Shown in pieces: positions 54,107 to 63,047 of a stretch of DNA of 64,000 nt. Each line of letters opens with the position of its first letter. The stretch's first letter is position 1. This stretch comes from Nesterenkonia xinjiangensis (GTDB taxonomy: Bacteria > Actinomycetota > Actinomycetes > Actinomycetales > Micrococcaceae): contig NZ_JACCFY010000001.1 in NCBI RefSeq assembly GCF_013410745.1, positions 744,001-808,000 of the forward strand, in the 5' to 3' direction. The notes under the pieces are model-generated. The model saw only the letters and a program-made list of their open reading frames with translations, ran no database searches and had not been told where the DNA came from. A program made the position numbers and the translations under genes.

Positions 54107-54484
54107 ATGAAAACTCCAGCACGTCTTGCTTGCACGTTCGCCGCCCTCGGGATGATGTCATGGGGAATCGCGCTTTCAGCTCCTGCTGCTTCCGCGTCGA
54201 GCTGCCATGGAGTCAGTGACCGGGAACAAGTGGCCGCGAGTGAAGCACATGTCTGGGCTGACTCCTGCGCTGTCGACGGTCTCATCGATGACTACAGGCT
54301 CGTGAGTCAGACGACCGGTGACGTCACCTCGATCCTCAAGAACCCCATAGGGACCGTCACCACTCAGGCCTACGGCTGGTGGGCCGACTGGAACGCAAGC
54401 AAGCTCGAAGACTGCGCCGCTGCCGGCACTGGGGTCAAGTGGTGGGAAGCCAATGGCATCATCGGCAGCTGCGAAGCACAGTGA
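54107..54484 (+). CDS. small secreted four-cysteine protein of unknown function
   Basis: 125 residues. A signal peptide (MKTPARLACTFAALGMM through SAPAASAS) is cleaved near residue 30, leaving about 94 residues with exactly four Cys (SSCHG, DSCAV, EDCAA, GSCEA), likely two disulfides. The mature part is Trp-rich near its end (YGWWADWN, VKWWEANG). No family is recognised; toxin, bacteriocin or inhibitor are possible but unproven. An AGGAG lies about 12 nt upstream. The flank 53825-54106 has no gene but contains a perfect ACAAG-T-CTTGT palindrome (54043-54053). Base composition here is lower in GC than the neighbours. Confidence 0.65.
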   Translation: MKTPARLACTFAALGMMSWGIALSAPAASASSCHGVSDREQVAASEAHVWADSCAVDGLIDDYRLVSQTTGDVTSILKNPIGTVTTQAYGWWADWNASKLEDCAAAGTGVKWWEANGIIGSCEAQ

Positions 54485-54539
54485 GGCCCCAAGGGCCGTC
54501 ATCGGCGCCTCCTTCGGCGTCTGACTCAATGCCGGGTCC

Positions 54540-54775
54540 ATGGGAACCGGTGAGGATCTCAACCTGTGGCAGATGCTGCTCTTCCTCAGTGTCGGCATGA
54601 CCCGGATGGGGCTCTTCCCCACCACCACCCGGTACACCGGCTCCGGTGTGCACTACTACGCCTGCTCGGGGCCGCGCTGCCCCCTGTTCGCCGCGACCTG
54701 GCTGGTCCAGAATCATGGGATCCACCCCGTCGGTCTCTATCTGGCGACCCTCGGGGCGCTCACGCTCACCGCGAG
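54540..54775 (+). pseudogene. remnant of an MFS (metabolite:H+ symporter) gene, C-terminal part
   Basis: The frame from 54540 contains LFPTTTRYTGSG, then after a garbled stretch FAATWLVQNHGIHPVGLYLA and TLGALTLTA, a pattern typical of the last membrane helices of MHS-group MFS transporters. The garbled stretch reads LRLLGAALPP in another frame, so two compensating frameshifts are present. No upstream two thirds of the gene exist. It overlaps the 3' end of the PAP2 gene on the other strand. A decayed leftover of a deletion or replacement. Confidence 0.65.
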
Positions 54776-55608
54776 TCCGTGTCGGCCCCTGCGGAGCGCG
54801 CCGCAGGTGCGACGTCACGTCGGTGCCACAACCCCCAGAAGGAGAGGATGGAGAGTCCCGCGAAACCGAGCGACAGCACACTCGCCCCCAAGTAGGCGTT
54901 GTAGTCCCACACCTCGTCGGGTGCGGAGAAGTCGATGCCGCGACTGAAACCTGCGCCCCAGAGGAGTCCACCCATCGCCAGGGTCAGCGCGGTCAACCCC
55001 ATGATCAGGACGGCGAGGATGACACGTCCCCGGAACGTCCTGCCTCGGTATCGGACCACGCGGCCGCGGCGGGCAAGCCACCACGAAGACAGGCAGGCAC
55101 ATAACAGTGCGACCGCCATGGCACCGAGGGTGTCGCTGAACCTGTGCCACTGGGCGGTGATGGTGTACGCGCCGATGCTGAGGGCCCACGGCGCTGCGAA
55201 GAACATCATGATCCCGCGCATCCGGTAGGGCACGACAAGGATGAGCGCGAAGATCACCGTGAGCGCGATGGTGGTGTGGCCGCTGGGAAAACTGTTGTGC
55301 GCATGGCCGGCGGCGTCCACCAGTTCTGGCCGAGGCAGGATGAACCGCTTCAAGAGCTGTGTGATCGCCTGGCTCAGGACGATCAGCCCGGCACCCGCGA
55401 CCGCCAGGTCCACCCTCCTCCGCACCAGCGCGATCGTCGCCACAAGGAGCGTCAGCGCCGCGAGAGAGACCATGGTGATGGCGTGCAGTTCCACGTTGGC
55501 GCTGACGAAGTCCTGGCCGCTGACCTGGTCCGCACCGCGCAGCGCGGCGTTCTCCAGGGCCTGGCCCTGTGGCGTCCACACCGCGAGCAGATAGCTGCCT
55601 GCCAGCAC
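54766..55608 (-). CDS. PAP2-family membrane phosphatase
   Basis: About 280 residues with six membrane segments. The acid-phosphatase motifs are present: KRFILPRPELV (motif 1), SFPSGHTTIALT (motif 2) and AQWHRFSDTLGAMAVAL (motif 3). It likely acts on undecaprenyl or other lipid phosphates. The start is a problem: the family sequence continues upstream of the GTG at 55608 (RLRSWAGAV), but that stretch has no ATG, GTG or TTG in frame before it runs into the KDPG aldolase gene. The N-terminus may have been lost when the neighbouring cluster was joined here, or a CTG may be used. Confidence 0.8.
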   Translation of the reverse strand: MLAGSYLLAVWTPQGQALENAALRGADQVSGQDFVSANVELHAITMVSLAALTLLVATIALVRRRVDLAVAGAGLIVLSQAITQLLKRFILPRPELVDAAGHAHNSFPSGHTTIALTVIFALILVVPYRMRGIMMFFAAPWALSIGAYTITAQWHRFSDTLGAMAVALLCACLSSWWLARRGRVVRYRGRTFRGRVILAVLIMGLTALTLAMGGLLWGAGFSRGIDFSAPDEVWDYNAYLGASVLSLGFAGLSILSFWGLWHRRDVAPAARSAGADTDSR

Positions 55609-55628
55609 GACCGCTCCGGCCCAGGATC

Positions 55629-56258
55629 TCAGCCGCCGAGCTTGGCGGCCTCGGCTGCTCGGCGCCTGATATCGTCCCAGTCCCCTGCGGCGAGCGCGGC
55701 CTGCGGTGTCAGCCAGCTGCCTCCGACGCAGGGCACGTTCTTCAGCTGGAGATACTCCCGCACGTTGCCCAGGCCGATCCCGCCGGTGGGACAGAAGGTG
55801 ACCTCCGGCACGGGCCCGGCGACGGCTTTGAGATAGGGCACGCCGCCGGCGGCTTCCGCCGGGAAGAACTTGAGCTCGGTGATCCCGGCGTCCAGCGCGT
55901 CCATCACCTGACCCAGGGTGGAGACGCCGGGCAGGCACGGGACACCGGAGCTGGGGATCCATGTCAGGAGACTCTGTGAGAGACCGGGAGTCACCAGGAA
56001 CTCCGCCCCGGCCTCCAGCGCGTCCTCCGCCTGCTGCGGATTCAGGACCGTGCCGGCCCCCACCAGCATGGAGGGCACATCCGCCGCGATGCGGCGCAGG
56101 GCCTGCAGACCCTGGGGCGTGCGCAGAGTGACCTCGATGATCGGCACGCCACCGTCCACCAGCGCCTGCGCCACAGGCACCGCCGCCTCGACGTCGTCGA
56201 TCGTCACCACGGGGATCACCGGCGACGCCGCCAGGACCTCTCGAGTGTTCTCAACCAT
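55629..56258 (-). CDS. eda: KDPG aldolase (2-dehydro-3-deoxy-phosphogluconate aldolase)
   Basis: 209 residues of the class I TIM-barrel aldolase family: splits KDPG into pyruvate and glyceraldehyde-3-phosphate. The Schiff-base Lys is in ITELKFFPAE, the proton-shuttling Glu in IIEVTLRTPQG and the phosphate site in CPTGGIGLGNV. It is the last gene of the minus-strand hexonate operon, overlapping the mannonate oxidoreductase gene by 8 bp. Confidence 0.95.
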   Translation of the reverse strand: MVENTREVLAASPVIPVVTIDDVEAAVPVAQALVDGGVPIIEVTLRTPQGLQALRRIAADVPSMLVGAGTVLNPQQAEDALEAGAEFLVTPGLSQSLLTWIPSSGVPCLPGVSTLGQVMDALDAGITELKFFPAEAAGGVPYLKAVAGPVPEVTFCPTGGIGLGNVREYLQLKNVPCVGGSWLTPQAALAAGDWDDIRRRAAEAAKLGG

Positions 56259-57762
56259 CTGCGCTGCTCCTCTCCTCTGACCTGCGTATGATCTCGGATC
56301 TCAGGGCCTCGTCACCCGTGCGCAGGATCCTCACCCATTCGACGATGACGCGCAGCAGCTCATCCCGCTCCAGCAGGTCCTCGAACAGACCGGCGACCCG
56401 GAGGACCTCTGAGACGGAGCTCTCAGCGCCCTCCGCCGCCAGACCCTGCCGACGCATCTGTTCGGCGAGCGGGTCCGCGACATCCTCTTCGCGGCCATGG
56501 AGGACGTGGTGGACCCAGGCGCCCACTGCCAACGACGCCCACTGCGGTGTCAGGCCGCGGTCCAGGCACCGTGTGATGGTCTCGCCCAGCCGGGGACCGA
56601 TCTTCAAGGAACCGTCGGAGCCGACCTTGGCCGTCGTGTGGCCCAGCGACTCGTTCGCGAACCGGTGGAGCACCTCCTCGCCGTAGGCCTCTCCGTCGAC
56701 GCCCTGCGGGAGCTCCAGTGTGGGCAGGACCTCCAGCCGATACATCTCGCGGCAGGCACGAGCGAAGGCCTCCTCCTGCACGGCATCGTTGATCGTCGGC
56801 GCCCCGACGCACAGCCCCAGGGAGGCCAGCAGGGTATGTCCGGCGTTGAGCATCCGCAGTTTGGTGTCCTCCCACTGCCTCACCTGATCACTGAACGTGG
56901 CTCCGGCGAGCTCCCACTGCGGCCTCCCACCGGGGAAGTCGTCCTCGATGATCCATTGGGTGAAATGCTCACCGGGCACGGCACCTTCATCGGTGAAGCC
57001 GAGGGCCCGAGCCGCCTGCTCCACGGTCTCGGCCGTCGGCTGAGGCACCATCCGGTCCACCATCGTGTTGGGGAAGCTCACCGAATCCTGGACCCCGGCC
57101 AAGAGCTCCTCAGTCCCGTCCTCGGGCAGGGCCCGGATGAACGAACGCACGGCCTCACGCGTCAGCTCCCCATTCCCGGGGAGATTGTCGCAGGACAGCA
57201 CAGCCAGTGGCCCGGCATCGCGCCGGTGGCGCAGCTGCAGCCCCCGGACGATCTGCCCGACGGCGGTCCCAGGGGCGCGACCAGCCAGGTCAGCCTGGAT
57301 CTCCGGGTCGGCGCAGTCGATCCCGTGCCCCGCGGCGTCGAGGCGATAGCCCTTCTCCGTGATCGTCAGGCACACGATCCGCGTCTGCGGATCGGCGATC
57401 AGGGCGACCACCGCATCGGACTCGTCCGGGCCGGAGAGCACCTCGTCGACGCAGGTCACCAGCTGGACTCCGGTAGCGCCGGGGCCGACGTCGACCACGC
57501 TGTACAGCCCGTCCTGCGGGTTCAGCTGCTCGGCGACGGTGTTGGACCGCTGAGTGACTCCGACGACCCGCCACTGCTGACTCGGGTCCTGCGAGCGCAG
57601 CTCGGCCAGTTCGGTGTACAGGGCAGTGTGGGCACGGGCGAACGCCCCGAACCCGAGATGGACGATCCGCAGGCTCTGCTGCCCCTGGACGCCTGCGGCA
57701 TCAGGTGTGAGGGGCAGGAGACCTTCCTCACGGGCGGCGGGACGACTGAGCCGCGGCATCAT
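56251..57762 (-). CDS. uxuB: mannitol-dehydrogenase-family mannonate oxidoreductase (fructuronate reductase)
   Basis: 503 residues. The Rossmann start IVHLGFGAFARAHTALY, SCDNLPGNGELTREAV, SFPNTMVDRMVPQPT and KLRMLNAGHTLLASLG (catalytic Lys and His) match the polyol-specific long-chain dehydrogenases. The context (mannonate dehydratase, KDG kinase and KDPG aldolase in one operon) indicates D-fructuronate to D-mannonate with NADH rather than mannitol or altronate oxidation. The start is ATG 57762, overlapping the kinase stop by 4 nt. Confidence 0.9.
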   Translation of the reverse strand: MMPRLSRPAAREEGLLPLTPDAAGVQGQQSLRIVHLGFGAFARAHTALYTELAELRSQDPSQQWRVVGVTQRSNTVAEQLNPQDGLYSVVDVGPGATGVQLVTCVDEVLSGPDESDAVVALIADPQTRIVCLTITEKGYRLDAAGHGIDCADPEIQADLAGRAPGTAVGQIVRGLQLRHRRDAGPLAVLSCDNLPGNGELTREAVRSFIRALPEDGTEELLAGVQDSVSFPNTMVDRMVPQPTAETVEQAARALGFTDEGAVPGEHFTQWIIEDDFPGGRPQWELAGATFSDQVRQWEDTKLRMLNAGHTLLASLGLCVGAPTINDAVQEEAFARACREMYRLEVLPTLELPQGVDGEAYGEEVLHRFANESLGHTTAKVGSDGSLKIGPRLGETITRCLDRGLTPQWASLAVGAWVHHVLHGREEDVADPLAEQMRRQGLAAEGAESSVSEVLRVAGLFEDLLERDELLRVIVEWVRILRTGDEALRSEIIRRSEERSSADG

Positions 57763-58739
57763 GGGGCTCCTTCCTCAGTGATCGACGCAGTGCGGAGGTG
57801 CTCCCGGGTCTGAGCGGCCGTGGGGACGAATCCGGTCCCGCCTCGGCCACCCACCACCAGGGACGCGACGGCGGCACCCCAGCGAACCGCGTCGGGCAGG
57901 GTGTCCCCCAGCACAGCACGGGCCGTCGTGGACCCGAGGAACGCATCGCCGGCCCCTGTCTGGTCGATGACGTGGGGAGCCGGAACAGAGGAGATCCACC
58001 GCGTTTCTCCGTCATGGAGCAGGTAGATTCCGTCGGCACCACAGGTGACCGCGACGTTGCTCGCTCCCATCGAGGTCAGGGCCTGTGCCGCGGCGTCGGG
58101 GGACTCGGCGTCGAGCAGATCTGAGGTCTCACCCGGAGAGGAGGGGGTGACCAGCCAGCTGAGCGGGGCGAGCTCCCGGAGCCGTCGCCGCGCATCCTCC
58201 AGGCTGCTCAGCCGGGGACGGTGGTTCGGGTCGTAGACGAATCGCCGGGCGGCGGCAGCCGCGACGTCGACGGCCTGCGCCGCAGTGTCGGAGATCGCTG
58301 CTATGATGCCGCTGGCGATCACCGCCCCCGCGTTCCGAAGGACTTCCAGGTCGAGGTCTTCGGGCGAGAGCGTCGACCCGACGCTGTGCGAGCGGGCGTA
58401 GGAGAACTCTCGGTTCCCCTCAGGATCGCTGTGGACGAAGTATGCCCCCTGCTGTCCCGGCCGCTGGCGCAGCAGGTCTGTGGAGACGCCGAGCTCTTCG
58501 ATCCTGCGCCGCACGGCCTGCCCGAGCTCATCCTCACCCAGGACTGAGATGAGCCCGACCTCAGCACCGGCCGCCGCCGCAGCGGCCGCCACGTTCAGGG
58601 CGTCGCCGGAGACGCCCAGGCGGGCCTCCACGCCGTCGTCGAAGGCAGCCTCCGTGGCCACCTCCACCAGGACCTCGCCGAGGACGACGACGTCATAATG
58701 CCTCCGGCCGCTGGGCGCAGCTGCTGTCATGTCGTTCAC
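57759..58739 (-). CDS. kdgK: PfkB-family 2-keto-3-deoxygluconate kinase
   Basis: 326 residues of the ribokinase fold. The N-terminal [32 protein letters not shown] and the catalytic [12 protein letters not shown] (general-base Asp) are present. It has the substrate-lid region between. Placed between mannonate dehydratase, which makes KDG, and KDPG aldolase, which uses KDPG, it is best read as KDG kinase. It overlaps both neighbours by 4 nt. Confidence 0.88.
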   Translation of the reverse strand: MNDMTAAAPSGRRHYDVVVLGEVLVEVATEAAFDDGVEARLGVSGDALNVAAAAAAAGAEVGLISVLGEDELGQAVRRRIEELGVSTDLLRQRPGQQGAYFVHSDPEGNREFSYARSHSVGSTLSPEDLDLEVLRNAGAVIASGIIAAISDTAAQAVDVAAAAARRFVYDPNHRPRLSSLEDARRRLRELAPLSWLVTPSSPGETSDLLDAESPDAAAQALTSMGASNVAVTCGADGIYLLHDGETRWISSVPAPHVIDQTGAGDAFLGSTTARAVLGDTLPDAVRWGAAVASLVVGGRGGTGFVPTAAQTREHLRTASITEEGAP

Positions 58740-59947
58740 CAGTCGTGCACCGTCCCGTCCAGTCGACGATTGATCGGCAGATACTTCGGGTCGTAGGGAT
58801 GCCGCGCGGCGGCCTCCTCGTCGAAGGTGACCCCGATGCCCGGCGCGTCCCCGGGGTGCGCGTGCCCCTCGGAGATCGAGTAGGAGACCGAGAAGACCTC
58901 ATCCGCCGGGGGCCGATGCCCCATGTACTCCTGGACACCGAAGTTCGGGATGCTCATGTCGACGTGCAATGCGGCTGCGAACGAGGCCGGGGAGAGGTCT
59001 CCGGCTCCGTGGGAGCCGGATCTGACCCCGTAGAGGTCGGCCAGGGCGAAGATCCTGCGCAGGTGGGTGATGCCTCCGGCGTGTGAGACGGAGGCCCGGA
59101 TGTAGTCGATGAGGCGCTCGGTGATCAGCTGCTGGCAGTCCCAGATGGAGTTGAAGACCTCTCCCACGGCCAGCGGGGTCGTCGTGTGCTGCCGGATGGT
59201 GCGGAAGGCGCTCTGGTCCTCTGCCGGTGTGGGGTCCTCGATCCAGAACATCCGGTGGGGCTCCAGCGCCTTGCCCAGACGAGCCGCCTCGATGGGACTC
59301 AGCCGGTGGTGCACGTCGTGGAGCAGGTGGGTCCCGTAGCCGAACTCCTCACGGATGGAGGCCACCATCTGCGGCGCGAAGTCCAGATAGGGAGCCGTGT
59401 CCCAACGATCCTCCTGGGGGCGGCTTCCGCTCGCCGGCTCATAGATTTCTCCGCCCGGAGCAGGGATGCCGTAGGTCTTCTCCAGCCCGGGGATCGCCGA
59501 CTGGACGCGGATGGCTTTGAAGCCCTGGTCCAGATGGGCCTGGAAGTCTTCGTGGAGGTCGGCCAGAGTCTCCCCGCTGGCGTGGGTGTAGAGCATGACG
59601 CCGTCCCGTGCCGCACCCCCGAGCAGCTGGTAGACGGGCATGTCGGCAGCCTTGCCCTTGATGTCCCACAGGGCCACGTCGACGGCGGCGACGGCGGTCA
59701 TCGTCACCGGGCCACGCCGCCAATAGGCCCCTCGGTACAGGCACTGCCAGGTGTCCTCGATGCGGCGCGCGTCCCGCCCGATCAGCAGCGGGCACACATG
59801 GTCCCTCAGGTAGGAGGCGACCGCGAGCTCCCGGCCGTTGAGCGTGGCGTCACCGATGCCGGTCAGCCCGTCCTCGGTCTCCACGATCAGCGTGACGTAG
59901 TTCCGACCGGGGGAACTGACCACCACCCTGGCGTCGATGATTCTCAT
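58736..59947 (-). CDS. manD: D-mannonate dehydratase (enolase superfamily, ManD)
   Basis: 403 residues of the mandelate-racemase/enolase superfamily. Metal and acid/base positions of D-mannonate dehydratases are present: [14 protein letters not shown] (Asp ligand and catalytic His), [11 protein letters not shown] (Glu), [11 protein letters not shown] (Glu), the Tyr of KTYGIPAPG and the late [12 protein letters not shown]. It dehydrates D-mannonate to KDG. It is the first gene of the minus-strand catabolic operon. A half-palindromic GntR-type site lies about 65 bp upstream. Confidence 0.93.
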   Translation of the reverse strand: MRIIDARVVVSSPGRNYVTLIVETEDGLTGIGDATLNGRELAVASYLRDHVCPLLIGRDARRIEDTWQCLYRGAYWRRGPVTMTAVAAVDVALWDIKGKAADMPVYQLLGGAARDGVMLYTHASGETLADLHEDFQAHLDQGFKAIRVQSAIPGLEKTYGIPAPGGEIYEPASGSRPQEDRWDTAPYLDFAPQMVASIREEFGYGTHLLHDVHHRLSPIEAARLGKALEPHRMFWIEDPTPAEDQSAFRTIRQHTTTPLAVGEVFNSIWDCQQLITERLIDYIRASVSHAGGITHLRRIFALADLYGVRSGSHGAGDLSPASFAAALHVDMSIPNFGVQEYMGHRPPADEVFSVSYSISEGHAHPGDAPGIGVTFDEEAAARHPYDPKYLPINRRLDGTVHDW

Positions 59948-60011
59948 GCTTCAACTCCTCATAGGGGCAGGGCATCGGCGCCAAGAGACCACCGACGCCT
60001 TGTATGTCAGC

Positions 60012-60026
60012 ACTTGTATACCAGAC
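60012..60026. promoter_or_regulatory. GntR-type operator candidate upstream of manD
   Basis: ACTTGTATACCAGAC, with a near-palindromic core CTTGTATACCAG, in the 116-bp gap between the GntR gene and manD. It shares ACTTGTATAC with the minus-strand reading of 3184-3199. Confidence 0.55.
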
Positions 60027-60063
60027 GTGTCAAGGTGACCCCTCCCGAAAAGGAGGGCAGGAC

Positions 60064-60795
60064 TCAGCCCTGGGGAGACTCCCAGACGTACGCGGGACGC
60101 CGCACCGGACGGGCTGTGCTGTCCCCGATGAAGAGCTCCGGAGACTTCGCACGGATCGCCTCGATGTCGTCGAAGACCACGCGCAGATGAGCAGCCAGCC
60201 GTCGCCCCGCCTCCTCGAACCGACCGGCCACCACGGCATCGAAAATCGACCGGTGCTCCTCGACGAAGGAGTCGACCCGTGGCATCTCCTGGATCCCCAG
60301 CATGCGGGCTCGATCCAGGTGCCCCTTGGCGCTCGCCACGGTGGACCAGGAGCCCTCATGGCCGGCCAGCGCCATGAGTCCGCGGTGAAACTCCTCATCC
60401 AGCACGAAGAAGCGCCGCACATCTCCTCCGACGTCCGACTGGTCCGCAAGGTTCTGCCGCAGCCGCTCCAGCACGCCGTCGTCGAAGGGCTCGACGAGAG
60501 TCCGGAGCGAGGCAAGCTCCACGGCCTCCCTCAGGAACTGGGCCTCCGCCACTCGCCGCGGATCGACCCGAGAGACGAAGGTCCCGACCTTCGGGAAGAC
60601 CTCGACGAGGCTCTCCTTGGTCAGCAGGAGGAGCGCCTCGCGGATCGGGGTGCGGGAGACCCCCAGCGCACGCGACAGCTCATTCTCGGAGATCGCCGCC
60701 CCTGGAAGCAGCTCCAGATCGATGATCCTGCCGCGGATCTGGTCGTACACGTGATGTCGCTCAGACCGACTCATACCCTGCTTCACCATTGCCAC
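60064..60795 (-). CDS. GntR-family (FadR/FCD subfamily) transcriptional regulator
   Basis: 243 residues. The N-terminal winged helix is VYDQIRGRIIDLELLPGAAI followed by SENELSRALGVSRTPIREAL; a long helical FCD ligand domain follows (FVLDEEFHRGLMALAGH and the late histidines in LAAHLRVVFDDIEAI). FCD regulators of uronate genes usually sense the sugar acid or an intermediate. It sits between the manD operon (same strand) and the dehydrogenase-TRAP operon (divergent). The conserved palindromes on both sides are its likely sites. Confidence 0.92.
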   Translation of the reverse strand: MAMVKQGMSRSERHHVYDQIRGRIIDLELLPGAAISENELSRALGVSRTPIREALLLLTKESLVEVFPKVGTFVSRVDPRRVAEAQFLREAVELASLRTLVEPFDDGVLERLRQNLADQSDVGGDVRRFFVLDEEFHRGLMALAGHEGSWSTVASAKGHLDRARMLGIQEMPRVDSFVEEHRSIFDAVVAGRFEEAGRRLAAHLRVVFDDIEAIRAKSPELFIGDSTARPVRRPAYVWESPQG

Positions 60796-60880
60796 AGTCT
60801 ACGACTCACCACCACTCACCCATTCCTCCCGACCGACTTGACATCCCGATGACTCACGTCACATCATTCTTCCATACTAG

Positions 60881-60896
60881 AACTTGAATACAAGTT
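60881..60896. promoter_or_regulatory. GntR-type palindromic operator
   Basis: AACTTG-AATA-CAAGTT, a perfect 6-bp inverted repeat in the divergent region between the GntR gene and the dehydrogenase-TRAP operon. The best-formed member of the site family found at 3184, 3293 and 60012. Confidence 0.7.
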
Positions 60897-60970
60897 CGAG
60901 GAGGAGTCTCCGCGCCGTGCAGAGAGCGCCACGAGACGACCCCGCCCGCATCAAAGCACAGAGGAGCCAC

Positions 60971-62008
60971 GTGAAAGCAGCAGTCGTACACGGCACCCGG
61001 GACCTGCGCGTCGACGAGCGTCCCTCTCCCACTCCGGGCCCCGGAGACGTGCTGATCGCTGTGGAGTGGGGCGGGATCTGCGGATCTGACCTGTCCTACT
61101 TCTCCCGGGGCGCCTCAGGGACAGCCGTCCTGCGGCACCCTCTGGTGCTGGGCCATGAAGTCGCCGGGCGCGTGGTGGATCGAGGGCAGGACGTACCGAC
61201 CGCGCTGGACGGCCAGCGCGTGGCCGTGATGCCGGCGTCCCTGCCGGACGGGGTCGAACTCGATGACGTGTGGGCGCACCGCAGCAACCTGCACCCCGAA
61301 CTCCGCTACCTGGGCTCGGCGGCCCATGATCCGCACACCGACGGAGGCTTCCGTCAGCTGCTGAGCGTGCCCGCCGATCAGGCGCTGCCGCTCCCGCACT
61401 CGGTCGACACCCGGCGAGGCGCTCTGGCAGAGCCGCTGGCCGTGGCCCTGCACGCCATCAATCGGGCGCGCGAGGCCTCCGGAGCCCTCTTCGAATCGGC
61501 CGACGTGGTCGTCAACGGCTGTGGCCCGATCGGCCTGCTCCTCATCGCGGCGTTGACCAGACGAGGAGCTGGGCGCGTCGTCGCCGCGGACATCTCCTCC
61601 TCGAGTCTGGCCCTGGCGTCACAGATGGGTGCCGACGAGCTCATCGACCTCTCGCAGGGGCTCTCGACGCCAGAGGCTCCGGTCGTCTTCGAGGCCTCCG
61701 GCGCACCTGCGGCGCTCGAAGGCGCCCTCGCAGGCACCTCACGAGGAGGAACCCTGGTCCAGGTGGGCAACCTCCCCAAGAACCCCGCCCCCGCAGTGCT
61801 CGGCGATCTGATCTCCCGGGAGATCACCTGGATCGGTTCGTTCCGCTTCCGCGACGAGATGCCAGACGCGATCGAGCTGCTGGGTGACGGCCTCGATGTG
61901 GACCCGCTCATGACCCATGAGTTCGACCTCTCGGAGGCGCATCGGGCCTTCGAGACCGCGCTGGATCCAGCAGTGGCCTCCAGCAAAGTCATGCTTCGGA
62001 TCCAGTGA
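60971..62008 (+). CDS. zinc-type alcohol dehydrogenase, L-gulonate/L-idonate 5-dehydrogenase-like
   Basis: 345 residues of the medium-chain dehydrogenase family. The catalytic zinc site is intact: ICGSDL, LGHEVAGRVVD, and AEPLAVALHAI. The cofactor loop is VVNGCGPIGLLLIAAL, and LRYLGSAAHDPHTDGGF matches the L-idonate 5-dehydrogenase branch. Unusually, the structural-zinc lobe has no Cys at all: the segment MPASLPDGVELDDVWAHRSN replaces the four-Cys loop. The start is GTG 60971 with GAGGAG upstream. In this cluster the most economical role is oxidation of L-gulonate to D-fructuronate. Confidence 0.85.
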   Translation: MKAAVVHGTRDLRVDERPSPTPGPGDVLIAVEWGGICGSDLSYFSRGASGTAVLRHPLVLGHEVAGRVVDRGQDVPTALDGQRVAVMPASLPDGVELDDVWAHRSNLHPELRYLGSAAHDPHTDGGFRQLLSVPADQALPLPHSVDTRRGALAEPLAVALHAINRAREASGALFESADVVVNGCGPIGLLLIAALTRRGAGRVVAADISSSSLALASQMGADELIDLSQGLSTPEAPVVFEASGAPAALEGALAGTSRGGTLVQVGNLPKNPAPAVLGDLISREITWIGSFRFRDEMPDAIELLGDGLDVDPLMTHEFDLSEAHRAFETALDPAVASSKVMLRIQ

Positions 62009-62041
62009 CAGCCCCGGCCCGTCAGACCTAGAGGAGCCACC

Positions 62042-63043
62042 ATGAAGAAGTCAGCGTCCGCGATGGCTGTGCTGGCGATCGTCGTACCCCTCGCAGCCTG
62101 CGGCGGAGGGGACGACGAGACCACCACCATCACCCTCGCCAATGTGTGGGACATCGACCACCCGATGTCCCAGGCGGTGGACGAGGTGTTCACCGCCCAG
62201 GTGGAGGAACGCTCGGGAGGCGCGCTCCAGGTCGACACCTTCCACGGGGGAACGCTGGGCAGCGAGGATGAGCTGTGGGACAGCGTCCGGAACGGCTCCA
62301 TCGACGCGGCCATCATCGGCTCCGGGATGAACCAGGAGTATCCCACCATGCTGATCTCCGACTGGCCCTTCCTCTACCGGGATCTCGAGCACGCCCAGAC
62401 CGTCTGGACGACGTCGGACGTGGCGACAGACCTCGCGGAGGACTTTCACGACCAGTTCTCCTCCACTCAGGTCCTGGCCTGGGGGCCGAACAGCGCCAGG
62501 ACGTTCTCCTCGAACCGGCCGCTGGAGTCCGTCGAGGACTTCGCCGGTCAACGGATCCGCATGCCCGGGAACCCGATCCACCTCGAGATCGCCGAGCTCT
62601 TCGGGGCCAACCCTCAGGTCATCCCCTTGGGGGACCTCTTTACGGCCTTGGAGACCGGCGTGGTCGACGGGCAGGACAACGGAATGGTCACTCTCATCGG
62701 CGAGGCACTCTACGAGGTCCAGGACTACGTCTACGAGACGAACCACATCACCGCGGTGCTGCCCTTCGTCACGAACGACCATTTCCTGGAGGAGCTCTCG
62801 CCCGATCACCGGGAGATCGTGAGGGAGGCCGCCGCCGACACGGCCGCGGCCGCGTGGCAGAACTATCTCGACGGCATCGAGCACGAGGTCGAGTTCCTGG
62901 AGGAGAACGGCGTCACCGTCACCCAACCCACCGAGGAGGAACGGGAGCAGATGATCGACAGACTCGCACCTCTCTACGAGGACCTCTACGACGAGCACGA
63001 GTGGGCCGAGGACCTGGTCCACGAGATCGAGGCGGTGGAGTGA
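62042..63043 (+). CDS. dctP: TRAP transporter solute-binding lipoprotein (DctP family)
   Basis: 333 residues. The signal peptide ends in the lipobox LAACG, so it is an anchored form of the extracellular binding protein. QVDTFHGGTLGSEDELWDSV, FAGQRIRMPGNPIHLEIAEL (the carboxylate-binding Arg) and LGDLFTALETGVVDGQDN are DctP signatures. The conserved Arg fits an acidic sugar ligand. The gene follows the dehydrogenase by 33 nt and is followed 4 nt later by dctQ. Confidence 0.94.
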   Translation: MKKSASAMAVLAIVVPLAACGGGDDETTTITLANVWDIDHPMSQAVDEVFTAQVEERSGGALQVDTFHGGTLGSEDELWDSVRNGSIDAAIIGSGMNQEYPTMLISDWPFLYRDLEHAQTVWTTSDVATDLAEDFHDQFSSTQVLAWGPNSARTFSSNRPLESVEDFAGQRIRMPGNPIHLEIAELFGANPQVIPLGDLFTALETGVVDGQDNGMVTLIGEALYEVQDYVYETNHITAVLPFVTNDHFLEELSPDHREIVREAAADTAAAAWQNYLDGIEHEVEFLEENGVTVTQPTEEEREQMIDRLAPLYEDLYDEHEWAEDLVHEIEAVE

Positions 63044-63047
63044 GCCC

